A stretch of 64,000 nucleotides of DNA from UBA11986 sp963734955 (GTDB lineage: Bacteria > Bacteroidota > Ignavibacteria > UBA10030 > UBA6906): assembly GCA_963734955.1 (NCBI GenBank), contig CAVTJO010000011.1, positions 372,001 to 436,000 of the forward strand. Reading direction: 5' to 3'. Positions 33,283-43,700 of this stretch are shown piece by piece. Position numbers and translations under genes: made by a program. Under the pieces are notes generated by a model that saw only the letters and a program-made list of their open reading frames with translations, was not told the origin of the DNA and searched no databases. The number at the start of each line of letters is the position of its first letter. Position 1 is the stretch's first letter.

Positions 33283-35589
33283 TCACTCCGCCTGCACCGG
33301 CACCTCGAGTGCCCGTTCCTTTGCACCGACCTTTTCCTCCCGCTGTCGCTGCGATTCGAACACGGCCATCGCTGTGATGTTGACAATGTCATTCACATCA
33401 TTCCCCGGCACGAGCAGATAGACCGGCTTCTTGATGCCCATGAGGATGGGTCCGATGGCAACCGCGCCACCGAGGCACTTCAGTAATTTGTACGCGATGT
33501 TCGCCGAAGTAAGATCGGGGCATATCAACACGTTTGCTCCGCCTTGTAGCGGACTGAATGGATACACCTCCGCAAGAATCTCGGGCACAACCGCTGCATC
33601 GGCCTGTATCTCTCCATCGATAACCAGGTGCGGCGCGCGTTGCTTCACCAGACTCACCGCAGTGCGTACTTTCTCTGCGAGCGGATGATTCGTACTCCCG
33701 AAATTACTGAAGGACAGCATTGCGATCCTTGGCACGATGTTGAATTGTTTCACCTTCTCGGCAGTGAGCAATGCAATCTCGGCAAGATCCTCCGCGGTCG
33801 GCTCGATGTTCACAGTGGCATCGGCAATGAAGATGGTCTGGTTCTTGAAGATCATCATATACAGACCCGCCACCCTTTTGATTCCTTCCCGGGTTCCGAC
33901 GATCTGAATAGCAGGCCGCACCGTTTCAGGATAATGCTGCGTCAGGCCGGAGATCAATCCATCAGCATCGCCCCTTTGCACCATCATCATGCCGAAGATA
34001 TTGTGCGTCGCCATATGGCGCTCGGCACCAAACCGCGTGACGCCCTTTCGTTGCCTCATCTGGTAGTATGCTGTGACATACTCGTCGAACTTTGGAGACT
34101 TTGAAGGATTGATCACTTCAACATTCTCAAGGTCCAGCCCAAGATCCTTGATACGTTGCGTGATCAGCGTACGGCTGCCAAGAAGTATCGGCTGCCCGAT
34201 ATTGTCATCGACAATGATCTGCGCAGCACGGAGAATCTTCTCCTCTTCGCCTTCCGGGAACACAATCCGCTTCGGGGCTTTCTGCGCCTTGTGAATAAAG
34301 AACCGCATTACCTCACGTGACTTCCCAAGACGTGCCTCAAGGGAATCCTTGTACGCCTCAAAGTCAGCAATGGGCTGGGCAGCAACACCTGTGTCCATTG
34401 CGGCTTTCGCCACGGCGATGGTTTCCCAGAGCAACACCCGGGGATCGAATGGCTTCGGAATGATATAGTCCCTGCCAAACTCAATGCGCTTCCCACCGTA
34501 GGCCCGCATCACCGAATCAGGAACATCCTCCTTGGCCAGGTCTGCCAGAGCATGCGAGGCGGCGATCTTCATTTCATCATTGATGGTTTTCGCCCGGACG
34601 TCAAGCGTTCCACGGAAGATGAATGGGAAGCCGAGCACGTTGTTTACCTGGTTCGGGAAATCGGATCGGCCCGTTGCCATGATAATGTCTCTGCGCGCAC
34701 TGACCGCATCATCGTACGTGATCTCCGGGTCGGGGTTCGCCATGGCAAACACAATGGGATTGTCGGCCATCGACTTCACCATTTCCTTCGTGACGACGCC
34801 CTTCGCTGACACGCCGCAGAACACATCGGCGCCCTTCATTGCATCGGCAAGCGTACGCGCACTGGTATCGCCCGCAAAGTATTCCTTGTACGGATTCATC
34901 CCTTCTTTGCGACCTTTGTACACCACACCCTTTGTATCCACAAGTACCATGTTCTCTCGTTTCACGCCGAGCTTCTCATACAGCTTTGCACACGCAATGC
35001 CTGCAGCTCCCGCACCACTGAACACGACCTTCACCTTGTCAAGCTTCTTGCCGACCAGTTCCAGGGCATTCAGCAACGCCGCTCCGCTGATGATTGCGGT
35101 CCCATGTTGGTCGTCATGAAAGACGGGAATGTTCATCGTCTTTTTGAGCGTCTCTTCGATGTAGAAGCAATCCGGGGCCTTGATGTCTTCAAGATTGATA
35201 CCGCCGAATGTCGGCTCGAGCATTTGCACAGCCCGAATGATCTCATCTGGGTTGTGCGAATTCAGCTCGATGTCAAACACGTCGATGTCTGCAAACCTCT
35301 TGAAGAGAACTCCCTTCCCTTCCATGACGGGCTTACCGGCAAGTGCACCAATATCGCCAAGCCCGAGGACCGCGGTTCCGTTGGATACAACCGCAACGAG
35401 GTTGCCTTTTGCAGTATACATGTATGCATCTTCGGGATTGCTCTCGATCTCCCTGCACGGCTCTGCAACGCCGGGCGTGTATGCAAGCGACAAATCGCGC
35501 TGGGTCTGGCACGGCTTCGATGGTGTCACCTCGATTTTCCCCCGCCGACCCTGCGAGTGATAGTCAAGCGCTTCTTGTTTGCGTATCAT
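33283..35589 (-). CDS. maeB: NADP-dependent malic enzyme with phosphotransacetylase-like domain
   Basis: Two-domain protein of 768 residues. Residues about 1-430 form the malic enzyme, which decarboxylates malate to pyruvate: N-terminal SLAYTPGVAEPC, VFHDDQHGTA near 160, the Rossmann loop FSGAGAAGIACAKLY and SAKGVVTKEMV. Residues about 440-768 resemble phosphate acetyltransferase (RIVFPEGEEEKILRAA, GTREGIKRVAGLYMM, LQGGANVLICPDL), which in MaeB proteins mainly regulates through acetyl-CoA. Good ribosome site AAGGAAGG. Second to last of a long same-strand run from nifJ to rrf2. It would link the four-carbon pool to pyruvate and pyruvate:ferredoxin oxidoreductase. Confidence 0.95.
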   Translation of the reverse strand: MIRKQEALDYHSQGRRGKIEVTPSKPCQTQRDLSLAYTPGVAEPCREIESNPEDAYMYTAKGNLVAVVSNGTAVLGLGDIGALAGKPVMEGKGVLFKRFADIDVFDIELNSHNPDEIIRAVQMLEPTFGGINLEDIKAPDCFYIEETLKKTMNIPVFHDDQHGTAIISGAALLNALELVGKKLDKVKVVFSGAGAAGIACAKLYEKLGVKRENMVLVDTKGVVYKGRKEGMNPYKEYFAGDTSARTLADAMKGADVFCGVSAKGVVTKEMVKSMADNPIVFAMANPDPEITYDDAVSARRDIIMATGRSDFPNQVNNVLGFPFIFRGTLDVRAKTINDEMKIAASHALADLAKEDVPDSVMRAYGGKRIEFGRDYIIPKPFDPRVLLWETIAVAKAAMDTGVAAQPIADFEAYKDSLEARLGKSREVMRFFIHKAQKAPKRIVFPEGEEEKILRAAQIIVDDNIGQPILLGSRTLITQRIKDLGLDLENVEVINPSKSPKFDEYVTAYYQMRQRKGVTRFGAERHMATHNIFGMMMVQRGDADGLISGLTQHYPETVRPAIQIVGTREGIKRVAGLYMMIFKNQTIFIADATVNIEPTAEDLAEIALLTAEKVKQFNIVPRIAMLSFSNFGSTNHPLAEKVRTAVSLVKQRAPHLVIDGEIQADAAVVPEILAEVYPFSPLQGGANVLICPDLTSANIAYKLLKCLGGAVAIGPILMGIKKPVYLLVPGNDVNDIVNITAMAVFESQRQREEKVGAKERALEVPVQAE

Positions 35590-35624
35590 AGGTTCCTTCC
35601 TTTCAACGATTGTGTTTGGGTAAA

Positions 35625-36662
35625 TTACCCGTTCGTCAAAGCCACCAAATCCCGTTCATCCCGGTCGATGACAAAGGGGGGATCCCCGATCATCGCGTTG
35701 ATCGTCCATTGGGCATCACGGACGAATCTCATTTTTCGCGCCCTGCAGGGTTCAACCGAGCAGGACGAACAGTACTTCTCGATGCATGGATCTAGGTGAA
35801 TCAAGACCGTCGCATTGTTCTGCAATTGCAGAGCGATCTCTTTCGCGGCTCTTCCCTGAAACGCGTGAGCCTCCTGAACGCTCCAGTAAAAAGGAATGAT
35901 CAAATGAAAATCCAGGTTGTACAGACGACCCGACCTCATGATACGCAGATGGTGCATGTTAATCCACTCAGGAGTGCGCACGCGGTCCACTATCTCGTTG
36001 ATTCGTGCAAGAGTTTGGTGATCCGCTTCATCCATCAGGCCGCCAACTGACACACGCATCAGCCTGTAGCCGGAGACCAGAATGTTTGCCGCGACCAGAA
36101 TGGCAACCAGGGGATCGAGCAACTTGATGCCCGTCAGGTACACAAGTCCCAACCCTACGACGACGCCAAAACTCGTATACGAATCGGTAAGGACATGCTT
36201 GCCGTCGGCCACGAGCGTGATGGAATCGGTTTCCTTTCCGCGCTTGATCAGAAACCCTCCCAGGGCCAAGTTTATGATTGATGCAGCAAGCGTAAGAAGC
36301 ATTCCTGTATCAAGGTCGACCAAATCCCGCCCAAAGAGAATGTCGCGGACGGCTGCAGTGAGGATTGCGATTGCTGCAACGACGATCAACCCCCCTTCAA
36401 GCCCTGCGGAGAAGAACTCCACTTTCCCATGTCCATACGGGTGTGATTCATCCGCGGGGCGGGAGCTCACAACAATGCTGTAGAGAGCGATCGACGTGGC
36501 GAACACATGGACGACGGACTCGAGGGCATCAGAGAGAATTGCGGCAGAGTGGGTCAGGAAGTACGCGGTCATCTTCAAACCGAGCATCCCGAAGCCAATC
36601 GCCACGGAAATCAGGGCAGCCTGCTTCCGTAGGCGGTGGCGTCCATGTTCGTTCATGGTCAT
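35625..36662 (-). CDS. Cation diffusion facilitator with C-terminal four-cysteine motif
   Basis: Divalent-metal efflux protein of 345 residues with six membrane helices. Metal-site residues are in LSDALESVV (helix II) and KHVLTDSYT (helix V). The cytoplasmic domain (about 210-300) is followed by a cysteine cluster HLDPCIEKYCSSC then SVEPCRARK, i.e. C-x4-C-x2-C-x4-C, and a short extra tail. Zn, Fe or Mn export is possible; the ligand set does not decide. The added cysteine site might be a metal sensor or cluster site controlling transport. Starts 3 bases after the transketolase stop. Confidence 0.88.
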   Translation of the reverse strand: MTMNEHGRHRLRKQAALISVAIGFGMLGLKMTAYFLTHSAAILSDALESVVHVFATSIALYSIVVSSRPADESHPYGHGKVEFFSAGLEGGLIVVAAIAILTAAVRDILFGRDLVDLDTGMLLTLAASIINLALGGFLIKRGKETDSITLVADGKHVLTDSYTSFGVVVGLGLVYLTGIKLLDPLVAILVAANILVSGYRLMRVSVGGLMDEADHQTLARINEIVDRVRTPEWINMHHLRIMRSGRLYNLDFHLIIPFYWSVQEAHAFQGRAAKEIALQLQNNATVLIHLDPCIEKYCSSCSVEPCRARKMRFVRDAQWTINAMIGDPPFVIDRDERDLVALTNG

Positions 36663-36665
36663 GTA

Positions 36666-38693
36666 TTACGCGGTGGCTGCTTCATGTTTTCGCTCGCACA
36701 AGTGCAGTGCCATCTTCGTGATGTGTTCAGCGCTTACCTCGAATTCCTTGATCAGTTCCCACGGAGCGCCGGAGTCGCCAAACCTGTCCTTTACGCCGAT
36801 CGCTCCTGTGATCACTGGAAGGCCGTACAGTTCTTCGTTCGAGGTCACAATATTACTTACAGGCCACGCCAGTGCGCCGATCTGGTGCTCTTCCGCCGTA
36901 ACGATCACCCCTGTCTCGCGCGCGGCACGGACAACGGCTGCCGCGTCGATGGGTTTCAGCGTGTGCATGTTGATGACGCGGGTCTCAAGCCCGGCTTCCT
37001 CTTTAAGGATAACAGCAGCACGCATTGCCTCGGGAACCATGGGGCCGCACGCGATGATGGTCAGATCCTCTGACTCATTTCTATAGGTTGATGCCAGAGC
37101 TGTTTCAAAAGCATCAATGAAGTTCTCGGTCCTGCGTCGAAGTCTTATGATGTTGGCCTTCCCGAACTCAAACGGTGTATCACTCGCACTTACAATCGGA
37201 GTAGCCTCGCGGGCAAAGCGGATATACTTGGGGCCGATATGCCTCAAGAGAAGGTAGTCGGTAGCTTTCTTCGTTTCGACAATGTCGCAGGGAACTACAA
37301 CAGACATATTGGGCAGACCGCACATGGCAAAAAGATCTTCGAGAGCTTGATGCGTTGCTCCATCGGGACCAACGGAAACTCCACCATGGGCTCCCGCGAT
37401 CATGACATTGAAATTCCCATAGCAGATGGACGTGCGTATCTGATCGAGATTGCGGGCAGCTGCGAACGTTGCATACGTGCCGAACACCGGCAGCTTCCCT
37501 TCCTTCGCCAGTCCGGCCGCCACTGATGTCGCCGATTGTTCCGCAATGCCCATGCTGATCCAGCGCGGCTTTCGTTGAGGCTTGTTGCTATAAAAATCGC
37601 TGATGGTGATTGAGCCGGAAATATCAAGTCCGAGGCATACGACACGTTCGTCATCACCATGCTCGGCAAGCGATTGCCCAAATCCCTTGCGTGTCGGTTC
37701 CATCTTCACGCGCATGATCTCGGATGAGTTCCACCAGTAACCTCGGCTGAACTTCGGCAGCTTCGCCAGGAGCTTCTCATCGACGCCGGCCTGATACCTG
37801 ACCGCATGTGCGAGCAGGCTGTCATAGGGAATCTTCTCTGTCAAGCCAAGTTCAGTGAGACCCTTGATCATCTCCTCCCGGTTCGGGGTCTTGCCATGCC
37901 ATCCGGCAACATTCTCCATGAAACTGACACCCTTGCCTTTCACAGTGTCGGCAAGAACCAGCAGAGGCCGGCCGGAACCATCAGGTTGTGTACTTAAGGC
38001 ATTGACAACCTGTGTCATGTCGTGACCATCGATTCGCACCACGCGCCATCCAAAACTCTCATACTTTGCCTGAAGAGGCTCAACGGCCATGACTTCGGAT
38101 ACAAGCCCATCAATCTGCAGGCGGTTATTATCGATGATACCAACGAGATGATCGAGCTTGTAGTGGCCCGCCTCCATTGCCGCCTCCCACACCTGGCCTT
38201 CCTGCTGCTCACCATCTCCCATTATACAAAATGTACGGAACTGTTTGTCGTTCAACCGTCCTGCAAGGGCAATACCGACCGCAATACTCAGCCCTTGTCC
38301 CAATGAACCAGTGGACACCTCGACGCCCGGGAGCTTCAGCCAATGCGGGTGACCCTGGAACGGAGACGAGAGCTTCCGAAGCGACATCACATCGTCCAGT
38401 TTGCAGAATCCTGCCAATGCGAGTCCAAGATAGAGGCTTGGCGCTTTATGTCCTGTCGACCACACAATTCTGTCGCGGTCCTGCCATGATGGATTCTCCG
38501 GATCGTGATCCGCAACGTGCAAGTAGAGAGCCGCAGCAATGTCCATGATTGATAGTGTGCCGCCGGCATGACCGGAGCCCGCAGCACAAAGTGATACAAG
38601 ATCGTAGCCTCGCATCAGCCGTGCCGCATCAACAAGCTCGGGAATGGTGTAGTCTCGTCGATGTCCGTGTGTTGTGCTGTCGATAAGTGCCAT
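36666..38693 (-). CDS. tkt: Transketolase
   Basis: Thiamine-diphosphate enzyme of 675 residues exchanging two-carbon units in the pentose phosphate pathway. The TPP/Mg motif GDGEQQEGQVWEAAMEAG lies near 155-172, with GSGHAGGTLSIMD and STGSLGQGLSIAVG before it. The pyrimidine-binding half contains AGAHGGVSVGPDGATHQ, and the C-terminal domain has VTAEEHQIGAL. Full length in a single chain, no frameshift. The gene follows the dihydroorotate dehydrogenase-like gene by 16 bases and overlaps nothing. Part of a central-carbon run with nifJ, phosphofructokinase and malic enzyme. Confidence 0.95.
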   Translation of the reverse strand: MALIDSTTHGHRRDYTIPELVDAARLMRGYDLVSLCAAGSGHAGGTLSIMDIAAALYLHVADHDPENPSWQDRDRIVWSTGHKAPSLYLGLALAGFCKLDDVMSLRKLSSPFQGHPHWLKLPGVEVSTGSLGQGLSIAVGIALAGRLNDKQFRTFCIMGDGEQQEGQVWEAAMEAGHYKLDHLVGIIDNNRLQIDGLVSEVMAVEPLQAKYESFGWRVVRIDGHDMTQVVNALSTQPDGSGRPLLVLADTVKGKGVSFMENVAGWHGKTPNREEMIKGLTELGLTEKIPYDSLLAHAVRYQAGVDEKLLAKLPKFSRGYWWNSSEIMRVKMEPTRKGFGQSLAEHGDDERVVCLGLDISGSITISDFYSNKPQRKPRWISMGIAEQSATSVAAGLAKEGKLPVFGTYATFAAARNLDQIRTSICYGNFNVMIAGAHGGVSVGPDGATHQALEDLFAMCGLPNMSVVVPCDIVETKKATDYLLLRHIGPKYIRFAREATPIVSASDTPFEFGKANIIRLRRRTENFIDAFETALASTYRNESEDLTIIACGPMVPEAMRAAVILKEEAGLETRVINMHTLKPIDAAAVVRAARETGVIVTAEEHQIGALAWPVSNIVTSNEELYGLPVITGAIGVKDRFGDSGAPWELIKEFEVSAEHITKMALHLCERKHEAATA

Positions 38694-38709
38694 GGAGAAA
38701 AGTCCTCGT

Positions 38710-39699
38710 TCATTTGAAGGATTGAAGTGCCTTCATATAGTTCGCGCGTTCAAATGCCGCCGGGTCAACAACGGATTTCTGGCTCATGCTTCCTTTCATC
38801 TGCCGGATGGACGTGTACTCGTGTTCAAGCAGCCAGTGGTCGAGATCTGTCAGCACCCTGGCAAGATGCGTTGGCCCATTCTTTAGCAAGGCCGAACACA
38901 TCATCGCCACATCGGCACCGGCCATCACCACCTTGATGACATCCTCGGCACCATGAATTCCACTCGTAGCCGCGAGGCTCATTTTGACCCTGCCATGCAG
39001 AATTGCAATCCACCGCAGCGGCAACCGCATGGCATCGGGTGTACTCAGGTTCACATTGGGTTTTACTTCAAGCACCTCCAGATCAATGTCAGGCTGATAA
39101 AATCGGTTGAACAGAACCAACCCGTCGGCACCTCCGTATTCAAGCCGCTTTGCCATGTGAGCCATCGCGCTGAAGAAGGGGCTGAGCTTCATTGCAACCG
39201 GAATCTTGACCGTCCGCTTGACGGCATGCAGCACTTCAAGGTAGCGGTCCTCCGCCTCCGATGAAGTCACATCGAAATGAGTGGGAATATAGTAGACGTT
39301 CAACTCGAGGGCGTCGGCACCGGCATCCTCGATATTCTTCGCATAGTTGATCCAGCCTCCTGTGGAAATCCCATTGAGGCTTCCGATTACCGGTATGCCA
39401 AGTGACTGTTTCGCTTTCCGTACCAGCTCCACATACTCATCAGGGCCAGCATTGTACTCCTGTGGACTCGGAAAATACGTAAGTGCCTCCGCATAACTTT
39501 CCCTGCCGTAGTTGAGGTAGTGATCGAGCTCCGCAGCCTCATGGGCAATCTGTTCCTCAAAAAGGGAGTACATAACGATAGCCGCAGCTCCCGCGTCCTC
39601 CAGACGCTTCATGCCATCGAGGGAGTGCGACAGGGGACTTGCAGACGGTACAATGGGGTTCTTTAGATTGAGGCCGAGATAGGTTGTCGAGAGATCCAT
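38710..39699 (-). CDS. Dihydroorotate dehydrogenase-like flavoprotein
   Basis: TIM-barrel FMN-type protein of 329 residues (MDLSTTYLGLNLKNPIVPSA at the start, GSLNGISTGGW near 106, VAMKLSPFF near 168, SGIHGAEDVIKVVMAGADVA near 240), belonging to the dihydroorotate dehydrogenase superfamily. It has extra residues compared with PyrD, and no electron-transfer subunit gene is nearby. Proteins of this subgroup are often encoded beside pyruvate:ferredoxin oxidoreductase, as here, so a role other than pyrimidine synthesis is possible. Assigned to superfamily only. Confidence 0.88.
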   Translation of the reverse strand: MDLSTTYLGLNLKNPIVPSASPLSHSLDGMKRLEDAGAAAIVMYSLFEEQIAHEAAELDHYLNYGRESYAEALTYFPSPQEYNAGPDEYVELVRKAKQSLGIPVIGSLNGISTGGWINYAKNIEDAGADALELNVYYIPTHFDVTSSEAEDRYLEVLHAVKRTVKIPVAMKLSPFFSAMAHMAKRLEYGGADGLVLFNRFYQPDIDLEVLEVKPNVNLSTPDAMRLPLRWIAILHGRVKMSLAATSGIHGAEDVIKVVMAGADVAMMCSALLKNGPTHLARVLTDLDHWLLEHEYTSIRQMKGSMSQKSVVDPAAFERANYMKALQSFK

Positions 39700-39762
39700 G
39701 ATGTGTCCAATGGTTGATGGTCAGTTGAGAAATTTCCAAAGTGCTTCGGCACCTGTTGTTCG

Positions 39763-40734
39763 CTACTTGTCCAGCGCCTGCGCAAGTTGTAGCAGTTCTT
39801 GATCGATCGGCTTTTGTACTCCCACAATTTCATCAAGGTGTGTGGTCGCGATTCTCCCTTTCAACATCCCCACCAAGACTCCCTGTTCACCACGTGCCAA
39901 CGCGCTTACAGCCCCGGCACCCAGCCGAGTTGCGAGTATACGGTCATATGCTGTCGGTGCGCCGCCCCGCTGGACATGTCCGAGCGTTGTTGAGCGGAGA
40001 TCAAACCCGACACGCGCGCTGTGTTCCTTGAAGTACTTCACCATCGCATCGGCAGCATACTTCGCTCCTTCAGCGACAACGACCACGGCGTGCGATTTCC
40101 CACGTTCATACGCGGCACGGAGCCCCTGTGCGACCTGCTCGGGTGTTGTCTCTATCTCCGGAACAACCACCACCTCTGCGCCACCTGCTATGGCAGTCAT
40201 GAGCGCGAGGTAACCGCATTTCCGACCCATGACCTCGACGAGGAACGCCCGCGTATGAGACGACGCCGTGATTTTCAGTCGATCAATGGCCTCAAGTGCA
40301 ATGTTCAAGGCTGTATCCACTCCGATGGTGATATCGCTTCCTACCAGATCATTGTCAATCGTCGAGGCCACTCCGACGACCGGAAAGCCCATCTTCGAAA
40401 GTGCATGAGCTCCTGCTTGCGAGCCATTACCACCAATCACCACGAGTCCACTGATGTCGCGTTGACGGAGCTCTCGTACTGCCGACATCCTGCCTTCCTC
40501 AGTCTGAAATTCAGGAGACCGGGCGCTGCCGAGGACTGTCCCGCCCTGTTGGATCACGCCGCCGACCGAGCGGGCGTTCAGTTCCTGGAAATGTCCAGCG
40601 ACGAGGCCTGCATACCCGCGCCTCACACCGAGCACCTCCCAACTTTGCTCAAGCGCGCACCGTGTCACCGCCCTGATGGCAGCATTCATACCCGGCGCGT
40701 CGCCACCTGATGTCAGCACCGCAATTCGTTTCAT
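39763..40734 (-). CDS. pfkA: 6-phosphofructokinase, ATP-type signature with GGNGS
   Basis: Protein of 323 residues matching bacterial PfkA in size and order: VLTSGGDAPGMNAAIRAV (6-23), the GG-x-GS site, STIDND (124-129), VEVMGRKCGYLAL and LGHVQRGGAPTAYDR. The donor-selecting position after the third residue of GGNGS is Gly, as in ATP enzymes. The usual Mg-binding Asp of GGDGS is Asn here (101-105), and the PGTIDND proline-glycine is AST. These changes may lower activity or alter regulation. With the PPi-type enzyme at 8878-10080 the organism has two phosphofructokinases of different type. Located 26 bases after nifJ. Confidence 0.9.
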   Translation of the reverse strand: MKRIAVLTSGGDAPGMNAAIRAVTRCALEQSWEVLGVRRGYAGLVAGHFQELNARSVGGVIQQGGTVLGSARSPEFQTEEGRMSAVRELRQRDISGLVVIGGNGSQAGAHALSKMGFPVVGVASTIDNDLVGSDITIGVDTALNIALEAIDRLKITASSHTRAFLVEVMGRKCGYLALMTAIAGGAEVVVVPEIETTPEQVAQGLRAAYERGKSHAVVVVAEGAKYAADAMVKYFKEHSARVGFDLRSTTLGHVQRGGAPTAYDRILATRLGAGAVSALARGEQGVLVGMLKGRIATTHLDEIVGVQKPIDQELLQLAQALDK

Positions 40735-40760
40735 CCGCAGCAGCCTTCACCGTTCACGTG

Positions 40761-43700
40761 CTAGTTGTTGGAAGTGGATGGTATGGACCGCTGCGCCGTT
40801 CCATTCCCATCCTTTGCCATTTCTTCAAGCACTTCCCACCGCCTCGTCACGTCTCCCTGGGCAAGCTCCATCAGGTGCTTTGCCGCTTCCGGATCGCTCT
40901 TGGTGAGCATCTTATATCGGGTCTCAAGATACGCGTACTCGGAGAATTTGATTTTCGGCGCTTTGGAGTCGAGCTTGAATGGATTCTTTCCTTCTTTCTG
41001 TGCAGTCGGGTTGTACCGGTACAACGGCCAGTGACCACTCTCCACCGCTGCCTTCTGATTACTCATGCCCCGTTGCATGTCTATGCCATGAGCAATACAA
41101 TGAGCATACGCAATGATGATCGATGGTCCGTCGTACGCTTCTGCCTCGAGGAATGCCTTGATGGTTTGCATGTCATTCGAACCCATTGCAACCGTCGCAA
41201 CATACACGTTTCCATACGTCATGGCGAGAAGGCCGAGGTCCTTCTTTGCCCGAGGCTTTCCGCCCGCAGCGAATTTTGCCACTGCTGCGCGTGGTGTCGC
41301 CTTGGACATCTGACCCCCGGTGTTGGAGTAGACTTCAGTATCGAGGACAAGAATATTGACGTTTCGTCCAGATGCGAGCACATGATCGAGTCCGCCATAG
41401 CCAATATCGTATGCCCATCCATCGCCGCCGACAATCCAAACACTCTTCTTCACGAGACTGTCTGCAAGACTCAGGAGCTGCTTGGCTTCCGGAGAGCTGA
41501 TCCGTTGCAGCTTCTTCTTCAGTTCCTCCACCCTCTGGCGTTGTTCATAAATTCCGGATTCATCAGACTGGTTGGCAGTCAGAATGGCATCTGCAAGTTC
41601 ATTCCCGATCGCCGGCTTCAACACCTGAACCAGTTCATTCGCCATCTCGGCATGCTTGTCGAGCGTCAGACGCATTCCCATTCCGAATTCTGCATTGTCC
41701 TCGAACAAAGAGTTGGACCATGCCGGGCCACGACCATCCTTGTTCATTGTCCAGGGGGTTGTCGGGAGGTTCCCACCATAGATCGATGAACACCCCGTGG
41801 CATTTGCCACAAGCATCCGGTCTCCGAAAAGTTGGGTTGCAAGCTTCAGGTATGGTGTCTCTCCACATCCCGAACAGGCGCCGGAGTATTCGAACAATGG
41901 TTGCAGCAACTGCGAACCCTTGACTGAATCCACCTTCACACCTCGCCTGTCAACCTCGGACAGGTTGAGGAAGAACTCATAATTCTCTCTCTCCTTGTCG
42001 CGCAGAGGCGGTTGTGACATCATATTGATGGCCTTGAGGCGCGTTTCGGATTTATTTTTTGCGGGACAGATTTCGACACAGATGCCGCAGCCAGTACAAT
42101 CCTCAGGAGCAACCTGTATCGAGTACTTCATCCCCTTGTATTCAGACCCGCGGTAGTCTGTGGATTTGAACGTTGGGGGCGCTCCGACCAGTTCCTTGGG
42201 ATCATAAACCTTGATACGTATGGTCGCATGCGGACAGACGATCGCGCACTTGTTGCACTGGATGCAGACCTGTTCATCCCACACAGGAATTTCAAGAGCG
42301 ATATTTCTCTTCTCCCATTGGGCCGTGCCGACAGGGAATGTTCCATCAATCGGCATGGCACTCACCGGAAGTGAGTCGCCCAGTCCCGCAATTATCGTTC
42401 CCGTGACTTTCCTGACGAACTCGGGAGCTTTTTCGGATACTGGAGGAGGCATTGTGACGGTGCTCGTTACTTTTTGCGGCACCTTCACTTCAAAGAGATT
42501 TGCCAGCGTTTGGTCCACCGCGGCGAAGTTCTGCTGTACAATCTGGTCCCCCTTTTTGCCATACGTCTTCTTGATCGAGTTCTTAATCGCTTCAATCGCC
42601 TGTTCGCGCGGCAACACCCCCGAGATCGCAAAGAAGCACGTTTGCATAATCGTGTTGACGCGGGCTCCCATCCCTGTTGCCTGGGCCACCTTGTAACCGT
42701 CGATCACGTAGAACTTGATCTTCTTCTGAATAAGCTGCTCCTGGATGTGTCGTGGAAGCTCATCCCACACTTTGTCAGGGGGAAAGTAACTGTTGAGAAG
42801 AAACGTCGCACCGGGAACCGCAGTCTTCAGCACATCAAATTTTTCTAGGAAGAACCATTGATGGCATGCGACGAAATTCGCGCGATCGATGAGATAGCTC
42901 GACTTGATCGGTCGAGGACCGAAGCGCAAGTGCGAAATCGTGGTGGACCCGGACTTCTTCGAATCATATACAAAGTAGCCCTGCGCGTAGTTGTCGGTAT
43001 CTTCGCCGATGATCTTGATGGAATTCTTGTTTGCTCCCACTGTCCCATCAGCTCCGAGGCCGTAGAACATTGCTCGCACCACATCATCGGGCTCGGTAGT
43101 GAAGGCGGGGTGGTAGTCAACGCTGGAGTTCGAAATGTCATCCACGATGCCGACGGTGAAGTGGTTCTTCGGTGACCCTTTCTTCATCTCATCGTAAATT
43201 CCCTTGACCATCGCCGGAGTAAACTCCTTCGATGACAGGCCGTACCGTCCACCAACGATCCTGGGAAATGTCTTGAGCGGCAGAGATCCTGAATTGTACG
43301 ATTCGGTAACGGCGGTAACAACATCCTGGTAGAGTGGTTCTCCCGCACTTCCCGGTTCCTTCGTTCTGTCCAGAACCGCAATTGTCTTCACCGATGTCGG
43401 CAGTGCGTCCATAAACGACTTCACAGCAAACGGTCTGAACAGCCGCACCTTGAGGATACCTACATTCTCCCCTTTCTTGTTCAAATAATCAATGGTCTCT
43501 TCCACTGCGCCGGTTCCGGATCCCATGATAACGATAACGCGATCGGCATTAGGAGATCCAACATACTCGAACAATTTATATTGACGCCCCACGATCTTCG
43601 CGAACCTATCCATCGCCTTCTGCACGATCGCTGGACAGGCCTGGTAAAATGGGTTCACGGTCTCCCGGGCCTGGAAGTAGACATCAGGATTCATTGCAGA

